From an uncultured Clostridia bacterium (GTDB lineage Bacteria; Bacillota; Clostridia; Christensenellales; Borkfalkiaceae), in NCBI GenBank assembly GCA_944328665.1, contig CALVHS010000050.1, forward strand, positions 1 to 35,461: a stretch of 35,461 bases of DNA. Direction: 5' to 3'. Of the stretch, positions 17,809 to 25,925 are shown piece after piece. Below the pieces are notes generated by a model. That model was not told where the DNA came from. It saw only the letters and a list, made by a program, of their open reading frames with translations, and ran no database searches. Position numbers and translations under genes: made by a program. Positions within the stretch are counted from its first letter, which is position 1. Every line of letters starts with the position of its first letter.

Positions 17809-17852
17809 AAAAAGCGTCCCCCGCCGTTTGACAGGGCCGGGAGGCGCTTTTT
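17809..17852. terminator. bidirectional terminator between argH and the ABC permease
   Basis: AAAAAGCG (17809-17816) pairs with CGCTTTTT (17845-17852), with further G-C pairs inside. An A-run on one side and a T-run on the other serve both converging genes. Confidence 0.8.
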
Positions 17853-17870
17853 ACGATCTTATCGATATTT

Positions 17871-19043
17871 CTATCTGTTGAAGATGACCCGCTCGCTCTT
17901 GAACATGCGCGTGAGGATCCATACCAAAAGAACGATATAGACGAAATTGCTCGCCAAGGTGATGACGAGGTTGATCCACGAAAAACGGAGAGAAAAGATC
18001 TCCGCCATCGCCTGTACGCAGTTATAAACGGGGATCAGAAACACCGCATGTGCGGACGAACTGACCGTGAACATCATGGTGGACAGGCCGATCAGCATGA
18101 CGACGATCATCAGCGGCACGGCGAGAGAGGTCGCCTCTTTGACGCTTTTGGCATAAGAAGAGGTGATCGAGATGAGCGAAACGATGAGCAGCACCGCCGA
18201 AAGCATGATCGCGAGCAGCGCAACGATCTCCCCCGCGGAATAAGCGGAAATAGCGCTGCCGATGTCTCCCCCCGCAAGTTTGGGAAAGGAGAGGACGGTG
18301 CCGATAAACGAGCTGATCGCCGAAAGTGCGGACAGCACGGAAAGCGATGCGATCTTGCCGATGACCAGTTCGCTGCGGCGGATGGGCGTGACGAGCAGGG
18401 TCGCGATGGTGCCGCGCTCCTTTTCCCCCGCAATGGATTCGGGCGCCAGCCCCATACAGCCGCTGAACAGAAAGGTCAAAATGAGGAAGGGCAGCAGCAT
18501 CGCATAGTAAGACGCTTCCGCCTCCTGTGCGGTCGACACGTCTCCGCCGGCTGAAATATTGATATCGAATCGGTTGCTGAAAAAGTCCTCCAGCGCATCC
18601 AATTCGGCGGAAACGGTGCCGAATGCGGACGAGGAATCGATGGACGCGGAATTATACCATATTTCCACGTTCGGCGCCTCCCCTACGGGAGAAAAGGCTC
18701 CCCCCGCGAGCAGGGCGTCAAAATTTTCCGGCAGCACGACGAGAAGGTCTGTCGTGCCCGCGCGGATCTCCTCTTTGACCGCCTCGATCTCCCCTTCCTC
18801 CTCTTCCTGCAGGGAAAACTGCGACGTCTCCCCTTCCTGCGGTTCGAACAGGGCGGAAAAGAAGACCGACGGATGTACGACCTTGACGGTATAGACCGTT
18901 GTCTCGTCGTAAAACACGCTGCCGAGCAAGGTATACAGGACAAAGATGAGCAGTCCCGGCAAGATGAGCGTGCTCAATACCAGCCGCTTGTCCTTAAAAA
19001 AGCGGGAAAATTCCTTATTGACGACCGTCAAAATGTTGTTCAT
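17871..19043 (-). CDS. ABC-2 type exporter permease, NatB-like
   Basis: The 390-residue membrane protein has one N-terminal helix (about 20-43), a large extracytoplasmic domain rich in acidic residues (about 44-180), and five C-terminal helices (from about 182 on) including the GEKERGTIATLLVTPIRRSELVIGK segment typical of ABC-2 permeases. That segment couples to the ATPase. The layout matches NatB of sodium exporters and the related ABC-2 family (ABC2_membrane_3). The substrate cannot be read: sodium, a drug or a peptide are all possible. Its ATG overlaps the stop of the ATPase gene by 4 bases. Confidence 0.88.
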   Translation of the reverse strand: MNNILTVVNKEFSRFFKDKRLVLSTLILPGLLIFVLYTLLGSVFYDETTVYTVKVVHPSVFFSALFEPQEGETSQFSLQEEEEGEIEAVKEEIRAGTTDLLVVLPENFDALLAGGAFSPVGEAPNVEIWYNSASIDSSSAFGTVSAELDALEDFFSNRFDINISAGGDVSTAQEAEASYYAMLLPFLILTFLFSGCMGLAPESIAGEKERGTIATLLVTPIRRSELVIGKIASLSVLSALSAISSFIGTVLSFPKLAGGDIGSAISAYSAGEIVALLAIMLSAVLLIVSLISITSSYAKSVKEATSLAVPLMIVVMLIGLSTMMFTVSSSAHAVFLIPVYNCVQAMAEIFSLRFSWINLVITLASNFVYIVLLVWILTRMFKSERVIFNR

Positions 19044-19834
19044 ACGCCGGTCACCGTCCTCTTGTAAATGTCAAAAAAGGCGTCTTCGAGGGGTCTGCCG
19101 CACGAAACTTCTGCGAGCGTACCTTCCGCCGCCATCCGGCCGTCGATGATGATGCCTACGCGATCGCACAGCTTTTCCACGAGGGAAAATATATGGGTGG
19201 AGAGGATGATGCTCTTTCCCTGCGCGCGCATCTCTTCAAGAAAATCCGTGACCACCTTGGCGGTGAGCACGTCCAGCCCGTTGGTCGGCTCGTCAAAGAT
19301 GATGACCGACGGATCGTGGATGATGGAGACGGCGATGGAGACTTTCTGCTTCATGCCGGTGGAAAGATCGCCCACCTTGACTTCGGCAAACGCGTCGATG
19401 CCGAAGCGGGAAAAAAGTTCCTCGCGGCGTTTGTGGAGCGCCTCTTCGCTCATGCCGTGCAGCTTTCCGAAAAAGCCGAACAGATAGGCGGGGGTAAAAA
19501 AATCCTCCAACTTTAATTCGCTCGTCAAAAACCCGATACATGCGCGCACCTGCTCCGATTCCCGCAGGACGCTGTGTCCCGCCACGAAGGCGTCTCCCTC
19601 ATCGGGGCGGATGAGGGTGGACAGAATGCGCAGCATCGTCGTCTTGCCCGCGCCGTTGGGGCCCAAAAGCCCGTAGATCTCCCCTTGATACCCCGTGAAG
19701 GAAAGCCCGTCGAGGGCGACTTTTTTGCCCGTCGCGCTCTTTTCGAGCATCCGCTGCTTGCGGGAGAGGGTGAACGTCTTGCGCACGTTTTCCGCGCGGA
19801 TGATCGCATGCGGGTTCGCCTCTGCTTCTTGCAT
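19040..19834 (-). CDS. ABC exporter ATP-binding protein, NatA-like
   Basis: I start at ATG 19834 (264 residues) because AAGGAGGTAGAT precedes it; an upstream in-frame start would lie close to the palindrome. The ABC motifs are Walker A GPNGAGKT, the signature LSTGMKQK, Walker B VIIFDEPTNGLD and the switch His in STHIF. The form with a short insert (SRKQRMLEKSATGKK) before VALDG is usual for NatA-like proteins. It pairs with the adjacent permease by a 4-base overlap. A consensus-like promoter (19882-19911) and a perfect palindrome (19856-19877) precede it, which points to regulated expression. No regulator gene is adjacent. Confidence 0.92.
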   Translation of the reverse strand: MQEAEANPHAIIRAENVRKTFTLSRKQRMLEKSATGKKVALDGLSFTGYQGEIYGLLGPNGAGKTTMLRILSTLIRPDEGDAFVAGHSVLRESEQVRACIGFLTSELKLEDFFTPAYLFGFFGKLHGMSEEALHKRREELFSRFGIDAFAEVKVGDLSTGMKQKVSIAVSIIHDPSVIIFDEPTNGLDVLTAKVVTDFLEEMRAQGKSIILSTHIFSLVEKLCDRVGIIIDGRMAAEGTLAEVSCGRPLEDAFFDIYKRTVTGV

Positions 19835-19855
19835 ATCTACCTCCTTTTTTTCGAT

Positions 19856-19877
19856 TTGCCGCATACGTATGCGGCAA
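19856..19877. promoter_or_regulatory. 22-bp perfect palindrome, candidate operator
   Basis: TTGCCGCATAC is followed directly by its reverse complement. It starts 4 bases beyond the -10 box of the natA promoter, so it covers the predicted transcription start. It may bind a repressor dimer or form a hairpin at the mRNA 5' end. Confidence 0.65.
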
Positions 19878-19881
19878 TTTT

Positions 19882-19911
19882 ATTATACAATACCGCCCGT
19901 ATGCTTGTCAA
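19882..19911 (-). promoter_or_regulatory. consensus sigma-A type promoter of natAB
   Basis: The minus strand reads TTGACA-N18-TATAAT (-35 at 19906-19911, -10 at 19882-19887). Both hexamers are perfect matches to consensus. Confidence 0.85.
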
Positions 19912-19917
19912 CAGATC

Positions 19918-19955
19918 GAGCGCCCCCGCGGGCGGTATCTCCCGCGGGGGCGCTC
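19918..19955 (-). terminator. 15-bp GC hairpin downstream of GH3 gene
   Basis: Perfect arms 19918-19932 and 19941-19955 (GAGCGCCCCCGCGGG and its complement, 8-base loop) begin 6 bases after the GH3 stop. No U-run follows, so it may act as a hairpin-only terminator or as a 3' end protector. Confidence 0.55.
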
Positions 19956-19961
19956 ATACAT

Positions 19962-22103
19962 TTATACAAGTGTCAACACGCAGCCCTGCACATCGGCGCT
20001 GCTCAATCCCACATAAATATCGAACGTCCCCGCTTCCGAGGCGTATTCCCCCGAAGCGGTGTAAAAGCGGAGCATCTCCTCGCGCACTTCGAAGGAGATC
20101 TCCGTCTCCTCCCCCGCGCCGAGACGGACTTTGCGAAAATCTTTCAGTTCTTTGACGGGGCGCACGGCGGTAGCAAAACGGTCGCGGATATAGAGCTGCA
20201 CGAGCGTCTCGCCCGCGCGCTCGCCCGTATTTTTCAAAGTCGCCGTCACCGCCGTCTTTCCTCCCCTCCCGATCGTCTGCGAAGAGAGGCGCACGCCGGA
20301 AAGCGACCAGTCCGTATAACCCAGGCCATACCCGAACGGATAGAGGGGCGCGTTGAGGGTATCGCGGTAGGCGCTGATGTAGATGCAGTTCTCGAGGGTG
20401 TCGGGCACGCGCGGCCTGCCCGTGCTGAAGGCGTTATAATAGATCGGGCACTGCCCCGTCATGCGAGGAAAACTCATCGTCAGCCTGCCCGTCGGCTCCT
20501 CCATGCCGAAGAGCAGTTCCGCCACGGCGCTGCCACCCTCCGTGCCCGGCTGCCAGGCATACAGGATGGCGTCGCAATACGGCTCGATCCCGGTAAGCAC
20601 CTGCGGCCTGCCGCCGAACACGACGGCGACCACCTTGCAGCCCGTCCCCTTGACCGCCTTCACGAGGCTTTCCTGCGGAGCGGGGATGGCAAGGTCGGCG
20701 CGACTCGCGGCTTCGCCGGAGCAATCGGACGGCTCGCCGATGCAGACGACGGCGACGTCGCATCCCGCGATCTCCGCAAGCGCCGCGGGAATTCCGCTCA
20801 CGTCCCGCTCGAGCAGCTTTCCGCCGCAGCCTGCCGCGCAGGGAACGTCCCTGCCCAGCACCGCCTTGACGCCTTCATATACGCTGACCGTCTCCTCGGC
20901 GCGGCCGTGGCATGCCCAGCCGCCGAAAATATTCCCTTCCGCCGCATACGGTCCGACGAGCGCGAGATCTCCTTCCCTTTGCAGGGGCAGGACGCCGTCG
21001 TTTTTGAGGAGCACACAGCTTTTGAGCGCCGCCTTTTTCGCCGCCTCCCTGTGTGCGGGCGAAAGGAAGACCGCCTTCGCCTTTTCCGCGTCCGCGTTCC
21101 CGTACGGTCTGTCGAACAGCCCCGCTTTTTCTTTGAGTTCAAGCACGCGGCGCAGAGATTCGTCCACCCGTTTTTCCGGCACCTTTCCTTCCCTTACGAG
21201 GTCGGGGAGATGGTGGATATACGCGGAAGACATCATTTCCATGTCCAGTTCGTTGCCGATCACCGTCTCCGCACACTCTTTCATCGTCTCCAAATAGCCG
21301 TGGCGGATCATCTCCTTGACGGCGGCATAATCGCTGATCAGCACGCCGTCAAACCCCCATTCTTTGCGGAGAACATCCACGAGCAGATCTTTATGCCCGT
21401 TGACGGGGACGCCGTTGAGCAGGTTGAACGAACTCATCACCATATCCGCACCCGCATCGATGCAGGCGCGGTAAGCGGGCAGATAGTATTCTTTGAGGCT
21501 GCGCTCGCTTATATCCGTAGTGTTGTATTCTCTGCCCGCCTCGGCGGCTCCGTATGCCGCAAAGTGTTTGACGCAGCAGAGGATCCCCCCTTTATGATAG
21601 CCGCGCACGAAGGCGGCGCCCATCAGTCCGTTCAGGAACGGATCTTCCCCCGTCGTCTCCATCACCCTGCCCCAACGCGCGTCGCGCACGAGATCGACCA
21701 TGGGCGCAAAAGTGACTTGAACGCCGCTGTATTTCGCTTCGGCCGCAGAGACCTCGGCACACTCTTCCGCGACAGACGGATCGAAAGAGCAGCCGATCGC
21801 CAGCGGCACGGGAAAGATCGTGCGGAACCCGTGCACCACGTCCTGCATGAAGATGAGCGGGATCTTCTTTCCCGACTTGGAAAGGTATTCGTCCTGAATG
21901 GCGACCGCGTCTTCCGCGCCGGCAAAATTAAGTACGGAGCCGACGCCCGCCACGTCCGCTTCGGACAAGTCCATCCCCTCGTCCGCACCCGTGATCTCCG
22001 CCTTCGTCTCCGCGCGCACGATGACCGCGTTCACCTGCGTAAGCTGGCGCGCCTTCTCTTCCAAAGACATCTCTCGTATGTACTTTTCGATCCTTTCGCT
22101 CAT
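19962..22103 (-). CDS. glycoside hydrolase family 3, beta-glucosidase type
   Basis: The 713-residue protein has the GH3 order: a TIM-barrel domain with MQDVVHGFRTIFPVPLA, the KHFAAYG motif and the nucleophile segment GVLISDYAAV (Asp in SDY, where most members have SDW); the alpha/beta sandwich domain (from about 340); and a fibronectin-III-like C-terminal domain (from about 610, with KNTGERAGETLVQLYI). No signal peptide is present, so it should act in the cytoplasm on imported oligosaccharides. Beta-glucosidase is the likeliest activity, but beta-xylosidase cannot be excluded. No sugar transporter is adjacent. GGAGAAGGAG precedes ATG 22103. Confidence 0.92.
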   Translation of the reverse strand: MSERIEKYIREMSLEEKARQLTQVNAVIVRAETKAEITGADEGMDLSEADVAGVGSVLNFAGAEDAVAIQDEYLSKSGKKIPLIFMQDVVHGFRTIFPVPLAIGCSFDPSVAEECAEVSAAEAKYSGVQVTFAPMVDLVRDARWGRVMETTGEDPFLNGLMGAAFVRGYHKGGILCCVKHFAAYGAAEAGREYNTTDISERSLKEYYLPAYRACIDAGADMVMSSFNLLNGVPVNGHKDLLVDVLRKEWGFDGVLISDYAAVKEMIRHGYLETMKECAETVIGNELDMEMMSSAYIHHLPDLVREGKVPEKRVDESLRRVLELKEKAGLFDRPYGNADAEKAKAVFLSPAHREAAKKAALKSCVLLKNDGVLPLQREGDLALVGPYAAEGNIFGGWACHGRAEETVSVYEGVKAVLGRDVPCAAGCGGKLLERDVSGIPAALAEIAGCDVAVVCIGEPSDCSGEAASRADLAIPAPQESLVKAVKGTGCKVVAVVFGGRPQVLTGIEPYCDAILYAWQPGTEGGSAVAELLFGMEEPTGRLTMSFPRMTGQCPIYYNAFSTGRPRVPDTLENCIYISAYRDTLNAPLYPFGYGLGYTDWSLSGVRLSSQTIGRGGKTAVTATLKNTGERAGETLVQLYIRDRFATAVRPVKELKDFRKVRLGAGEETEISFEVREEMLRFYTASGEYASEAGTFDIYVGLSSADVQGCVLTLV

Positions 22104-22144
22104 ATGATACTCCTTCTCCGCGCATCCCGCGCATGCTTTTGTTC

Positions 22145-22173
22145 ATTATAACATACTTCGCCGCAAATATAAA
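22145..22173 (-). promoter_or_regulatory. promoter of GH3 gene, extended -10
   Basis: The minus strand has TG-T-TATAAT (-10 at 22145-22150) with a poor -35 TTTATA 17 bases upstream (22168-22173). The extended -10 should compensate. Confidence 0.6.
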
Positions 22174-22211
22174 GCACAATCGTCCCCGTTTACAAAAATA
22201 ATGCGGGCGTA

Positions 22212-22250
22212 CGCGAAGGCGCCGCGGCTTTTTGCCGCGGCGCCTTCGCG
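22212..22250 (-). terminator. 16-bp GC hairpin after amino acid ABC ATPase
   Basis: Perfect arms 22212-22227 and 22235-22250 (CGCGAAGGCGCCGCGG and its complement, 7-base loop) begin one base past the stop codon. No U-run follows directly. It probably ends the ABC operon. Confidence 0.6.
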
Positions 22251-22251
22251 A

Positions 22252-23190
22252 TCATAAAACTTTCGATAAAAAATCTTGCAGCCGCTCGTTTTTCGGCGAG
22301 CCGAAGATCTCCGCGGGAGCCCCCTGCTCGACGATCTTGCCCCCGTCCATAAACATGACGCGGGTAGCGACCTCACGCGCGAACCCCATCTCGTGCGTGA
22401 CAATGACCATCGTCATGCCCTCCTCGGCGAGTTCTCTGATCAGCGCGAGCACTTCACCGACCATTTCCGGGTCGAGCGCGCTGGTCGGCTCGTCGAAGAG
22501 CATCACCTTCGGATTCATCGCCAGCGCCCTGACGATGGCGATGCGCTGGCGCTGCCCCCCGGAAAGGGTGGAAGGATATGCGCCCGCCTTGTCGGCAAGG
22601 CCGATGCGCTCCAAAAGCCGCATCGCGTCGGCCTCGGCGTCCGCTTTGATCTCCTTTTTGCTCGTCCGGACGGAGAGCAGCGGCTTCTTTTTTGCCGCGG
22701 GGCGAAAGAGGTTGCCCGCCTTGATCAAAAAGTTTTTACGCTGCGCCCTGCGCAGCGCGCGCATGCCGATATGCACCGGCGCCAGCGTGATGTTTTTGAG
22801 GACGTTCATGTTGTTGAACAGATTGAACTGCTGAAAGACCATCCCCATCCTGCGCCGCTGCACATTGATGTCTATGCGGTAATCGCAAAGATTGTTCCCT
22901 TCAAAAAACACATAGCCGTCCGTGGGGTCTTCCAGCATGTTCAAGCAGCGCAAAAAGGTACTTTTGCCGCTGCCGGACGGGCCGATGACCGCCACCTTTT
23001 CTCCCTGCACGATCTTTTCGGAAATATCGTCGAGCACGACCTGCTCGCCGAATTTTTTCGTCAGATGCTGCACCTCGATGAGCGCTTCGGGATCGAACGG
23101 CTCCACGGGCGTCTTTTCCGTCTTGATGAATTTGGGCTTTGCCTGCCTTTTTTTGCTCTTGCGGACGGAAGCCGTTTCAGCGTCTTTCAC
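22252..23190 (-). CDS. polar amino acid ABC importer, ATP-binding protein
   Basis: I choose GTG 23190 (312 residues) because AGGAGG lies 10 bases upstream; the longer TTG start falls in that ribosome site. The GlnQ-type core shows Walker A GPSGSGKS (70-77), Q-loop VFQQFNLF (118-125), signature LSGGQRQR, Walker [12 protein letters not shown] and switch VTHEMGFA. It is 60-70 residues longer than usual GlnQ/HisP proteins: a basic N-terminal tail (about 1-34) and a basic insertion (about 145-183) between the Q-loop and the signature, in the helical subdomain that contacts the permease. It overlaps the permease gene by 14 bases. Confidence 0.93.
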   Translation of the reverse strand: MKDAETASVRKSKKRQAKPKFIKTEKTPVEPFDPEALIEVQHLTKKFGEQVVLDDISEKIVQGEKVAVIGPSGSGKSTFLRCLNMLEDPTDGYVFFEGNNLCDYRIDINVQRRRMGMVFQQFNLFNNMNVLKNITLAPVHIGMRALRRAQRKNFLIKAGNLFRPAAKKKPLLSVRTSKKEIKADAEADAMRLLERIGLADKAGAYPSTLSGGQRQRIAIVRALAMNPKVMLFDEPTSALDPEMVGEVLALIRELAEEGMTMVIVTHEMGFAREVATRVMFMDGGKIVEQGAPAEIFGSPKNERLQDFLSKVL

Positions 23191-23878
23191 TTTTCCGCAG
23201 CCTCCTCTCCGCAAAGCGGATCAAAACGGTGATCAAAACGACCAAGATCAAATAGACGAGCGCCAAAAACAGATACGGGACGATGTAATCATACGTCGCG
23301 CCAGAAATGATGCCGATGGCGGCGTTCAGATCCATCGTGGCAACGTAACCCGCCACGGACGTATCCTTGGTAAGCGCGATCAGTTCGTTGCCCAGCGTCG
23401 GCACGACGTTTTTGATCGCCTGCGGGATGACCACCTTGATCATGGTCGTGGTATACGAGAGCCCGAGCGATCTGCCCGCTTCCGTCTGCCCGATATCGAC
23501 GGACAGGATGCCGCCGCGCATGATCTCGGCAACATACGCCCCGCTGTTGAGCCCGAAAACGATGACCGCCTCCAAAAGGGAATCGATCCCCGAACCGCGA
23601 AACACGATAAAATGGAAAACGATCAACTGGACGATGATCGGCGTCCCGCGGAACAAACCCGTATACGCATCCCCGATATAGGCGACGGCATGCACGACGC
23701 GGCTGCGGCTGCCCGCCACCTTCAGGGTCGCGATCGCCGACCCGATCACGATGCCGATCAACAAGCCGCAAACGGCGATGGTCAATGTGTTCCTGAGACC
23801 GAGGAGGACTGTCTCGTAATTTTTATAATCGATCAGATACTTGAAAAAGGTCTCTATTTTTCCGCCAAGATCGCTCAT
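23177..23878 (-). CDS. polar amino acid ABC importer, permease
   Basis: The 233-residue HisM/GlnP-type permease has an N-terminal helix after [14 protein letters not shown], the [10 protein letters not shown] segment, and the EAA loop ([30 protein letters not shown] region, about 131-160) that docks on the ATPase. About five membrane helices are predicted. A single permease gene suggests a homodimer. It follows the binding protein by 25 bases and overlaps the ATPase gene. The substrate is probably a polar amino acid or cystine-like compound; the sequence does not fix it. Confidence 0.93.
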   Translation of the reverse strand: MSDLGGKIETFFKYLIDYKNYETVLLGLRNTLTIAVCGLLIGIVIGSAIATLKVAGSRSRVVHAVAYIGDAYTGLFRGTPIIVQLIVFHFIVFRGSGIDSLLEAVIVFGLNSGAYVAEIMRGGILSVDIGQTEAGRSLGLSYTTTMIKVVIPQAIKNVVPTLGNELIALTKDTSVAGYVATMDLNAAIGIISGATYDYIVPYLFLALVYLILVVLITVLIRFAERRLRKSERR

Positions 23879-23903
23879 CGGGCGCCGTTCTCCGCTCTAT
23901 TTT

Positions 23904-24791
23904 TCAGCCGTTGACGGCATTGACTGCCGCCTGCAGCGTATCTTTATCGGCGCAGACCAGCTTTACCGTGCCGTTGGCAAGATCCTGCACGGCAGCCGCA
24001 ACGGTCTGATACTGTTTCATCTCAAGGTTATCGTATCCCTCGAATTCAAAACTTTCATCTCCGTAAAGATAATAATAGCCCGTCTGATTTCTCGCTGCGC
24101 CTGCGGGCGTCCCCGCCGGCAGCCCCTGCAAGACGGCGACCACGTCCTCTTCCGTTTCGCAGCCATCAAAAGCCGTATCGTCCGCGACGACGGCGATGCG
24201 CTGCGTCGTATCGTAATACGGCACGGAAAAATCGACCTGTTCCGCCCTTTCGGGGCTGATCGTCAGACCTGCCAGCGCGATATCCGCATCGCCGCTGTTG
24301 ACCGCCTCCAGCACCACTTCAAACTCCATATGTACGATCACAAGCTCTTTTTCCATGGCGTCCGCCAGAAATTTGGCGATCTGCATGTCGATGCCGCCGA
24401 ATTCATCCAGCCCGATGGCATATTCGAAGGGCGCAAACGCAGCGTTGGTCGCCACGACGAGTTCTTTGGAACGATCCGTGCTCGACGTCTTGACCTCTCC
24501 GATGCTGATCACTTCGCCCGCTTCCTGCGCGGCCATCTCCGCCTCGTACAAGCCGTCGAAAGTGACCGTCTCTCCGTTCACTTCATACCCGTCGCCGCAA
24601 AGCTGCTCCAAGATCCCGTCTATCTCTTCCTTCAACTCGGCATTGCCTTTTCTGATCGCCACGCCGTACTGCTCGTTGGAAAGATCGATCTCGATGATCT
24701 TGATCTGATTCGCAGCCGTGCAGCCCATAAAGGAAATAGCCAACACCGCAGCCAAAAGCACGGACACCGTTGCCGTGATAAATTTTTTCAT
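23904..24791 (-). CDS. amino acid ABC binding lipoprotein, apparently circularly permuted
   Basis: The 295-residue precursor has a lipoprotein signal (1-24, FMGC with C24). Residues 31-68 (IDLSNEQYGVAIRKGNAEL and following helix) match what is normally the C-terminal strand-helix of family 3 solute-binding proteins. A linker (about 69-108) leads to KELVVATNAAFAPFEY (109-124), the normal start of the mature domain, and then FEVVLEAVNSGDADIALAGL, TISPERAEQVDFSVPYY and, at the end, VKLVCADKDTLQAAVNAVNG, where the protein stops before the segment that is found at its front. All parts of one domain are thus present but in permuted order. It should deliver a polar amino acid to the permease encoded 25 bases downstream. 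It is first in the operon. Confidence 0.9.
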   Translation of the reverse strand: MKKFITATVSVLLAAVLAISFMGCTAANQIKIIEIDLSNEQYGVAIRKGNAELKEEIDGILEQLCGDGYEVNGETVTFDGLYEAEMAAQEAGEVISIGEVKTSSTDRSKELVVATNAAFAPFEYAIGLDEFGGIDMQIAKFLADAMEKELVIVHMEFEVVLEAVNSGDADIALAGLTISPERAEQVDFSVPYYDTTQRIAVVADDTAFDGCETEEDVVAVLQGLPAGTPAGAARNQTGYYYLYGDESFEFEGYDNLEMKQYQTVAAAVQDLANGTVKLVCADKDTLQAAVNAVNG

Positions 24792-24828
24792 AAAATTTAC
24801 CTCTCGCCTTTAAATTTGCAGTTAGGTA

Positions 24829-24870
24829 CTTTTTTCGGATACGATCCGAAAAAAGAGGGACATCCCTCTT
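24829..24870 (-). promoter_or_regulatory. leader with overlapping terminator and second hairpin
   Basis: On the RNA, AAGAGGG pairs with CCCTCTT (plus-strand 24864-24870 with 24853-24859) and is followed by TTTT, a terminator. The same U-run is the left arm of a second, 12-bp hairpin (24829-24840 with 24844-24855). The two structures overlap by 3 bases, which suggests attenuation of the ABC operon. Confidence 0.55.
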
Positions 24871-24881
24871 GCAGTGCGTTC

Positions 24882-24910
24882 ATAATATCACGTCGCGCAA
24901 AAAAAAGCAA
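24882..24910 (-). promoter_or_regulatory. promoter of amino acid ABC operon
   Basis: The minus strand reads TTGCTT-N17-TATTAT with TGA before the -10, an extended form (-35 at 24905-24910, -10 at 24882-24887). The predicted start near 24875 gives a leader of about 84 bases. Confidence 0.7.
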
Positions 24911-24981
24911 CCTGTTTTCAGATATAAATTCGATTTTTATTCAAATTATACGCAAAACAAGGCTGCTTTCCGCTCTTTTAT

Positions 24982-25863
24982 TCAATTTTTTTGCATTGCC
25001 ATGGTATGCGCGATATGCTCGGCGTAAGCACCCGCCACGTTGACGCCCGTCACCCGTTCCGCCTCGTTAAAAAAGGCGTTGGAATTGACCTCGCACACGA
25101 CCGGCACGCCGCCGTCGTCCAAAATGTCCACCCCGCAATAGTCGAGGCCGAGGATCTCGGCGCAGCGCTCCGCCTGCAAGATAAAACTTTGCGGCAAGTC
25201 CGCGGCGCTGCCCCGCCCGCCGCATTCGATATTGGAACGGAAATCGCTGCCGTTTTCCCTCTTCATGACGGCGACCGTCTTTCCTCCCACCACAAGCACG
25301 CGGTAGTCCTCTCCTCTGTGCGCCGCGACGTATTTTTGATAGAGATGGGGGCTCATGCGGAACTTTTCGGCGACCGCGGCGAGTTCTTTTTCGTTTTGGA
25401 TCAATTCCACGTCCATGCCCCAACTGCCGAAACTCTTCTTGACGACGAGCGGATACCCGAGCGTCCCGCCCACTTCCCCGATATACTCTTTTCCGACCGC
25501 GGCGTCCGCATAATAGCAGAGGGGCGCGGGAAGCGTATCCGGCAAATTGATCCCGTGACCCGCGAGGGCGACGGCGGTGAGCATCTTGTCGTCGCACAAC
25601 TCCACGGCCGCGGCGGTATCGAAGAGACGAACGCCGCATTTTTCCAGCATGCGGGACAGATACTTGTCTTTATCGAGATAGACGCAAAAATCAATTTTTT
25701 CGGAGAGCGTGACAGCGTTTTTCTGTACACGGCATAAAAAACGCCCGTTCTTTTCAATGCGGACGGAAAGCCCGCGGGCGGAAAGTTCTTCCCTGATGCG
25801 CTCCGCCTGGCGGAACGCTCCCTCCGCGCGAATATAAGCATTGACCAAAATAATGCCCTGCAT
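24982..25863 (-). CDS. RimK-like ATP-grasp ligase
   Basis: The 293-residue protein has the ATP-grasp fold of the RimK/LysX group: an N-terminal Rossmann-like part (1-90), LGYPLVVKKSFGSWGMDV (nucleotide-binding Lys and glycine-rich loop), YQKYVAAHRGEDYRVLVVGG, and the metal-binding end VPVVCEVNSNAFF (E, N). Such enzymes join an amino acid, often glutamate, to a carboxylate with ATP. The substrate here is unknown. GGGGAAAGG precedes ATG 25863. The gene follows a terminator after hom by only 15 bases and no own promoter is visible, so it may rely on read-through. Confidence 0.88.
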   Translation of the reverse strand: MQGIILVNAYIRAEGAFRQAERIREELSARGLSVRIEKNGRFLCRVQKNAVTLSEKIDFCVYLDKDKYLSRMLEKCGVRLFDTAAAVELCDDKMLTAVALAGHGINLPDTLPAPLCYYADAAVGKEYIGEVGGTLGYPLVVKKSFGSWGMDVELIQNEKELAAVAEKFRMSPHLYQKYVAAHRGEDYRVLVVGGKTVAVMKRENGSDFRSNIECGGRGSAADLPQSFILQAERCAEILGLDYCGVDILDDGGVPVVCEVNSNAFFNEAERVTGVNVAGAYAEHIAHTMAMQKN

Positions 25864-25878
25864 ATCCTTTCCCCTCGG

Positions 25879-25912
25879 AAAAAACGGCCCTTCCGCCGGG
25901 CGGAAAGGCCGT
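25879..25912 (-). terminator. intrinsic terminator after hom
   Basis: A 12-14 bp stem (plus-strand arms about 25884-25897 and 25899-25912) is followed on the minus strand by TTTTTT (25884-25879). It starts 14 bases after the hom stop. Confidence 0.8.
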
Positions 25913-25925
25913 ATGGATGTTCCGT

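Noticed and set aside
19695..22151. 818-codon open frame (plus) over natA and GH3
   Set aside because: Antisense to two well-supported genes and crosses their promoters and hairpins.
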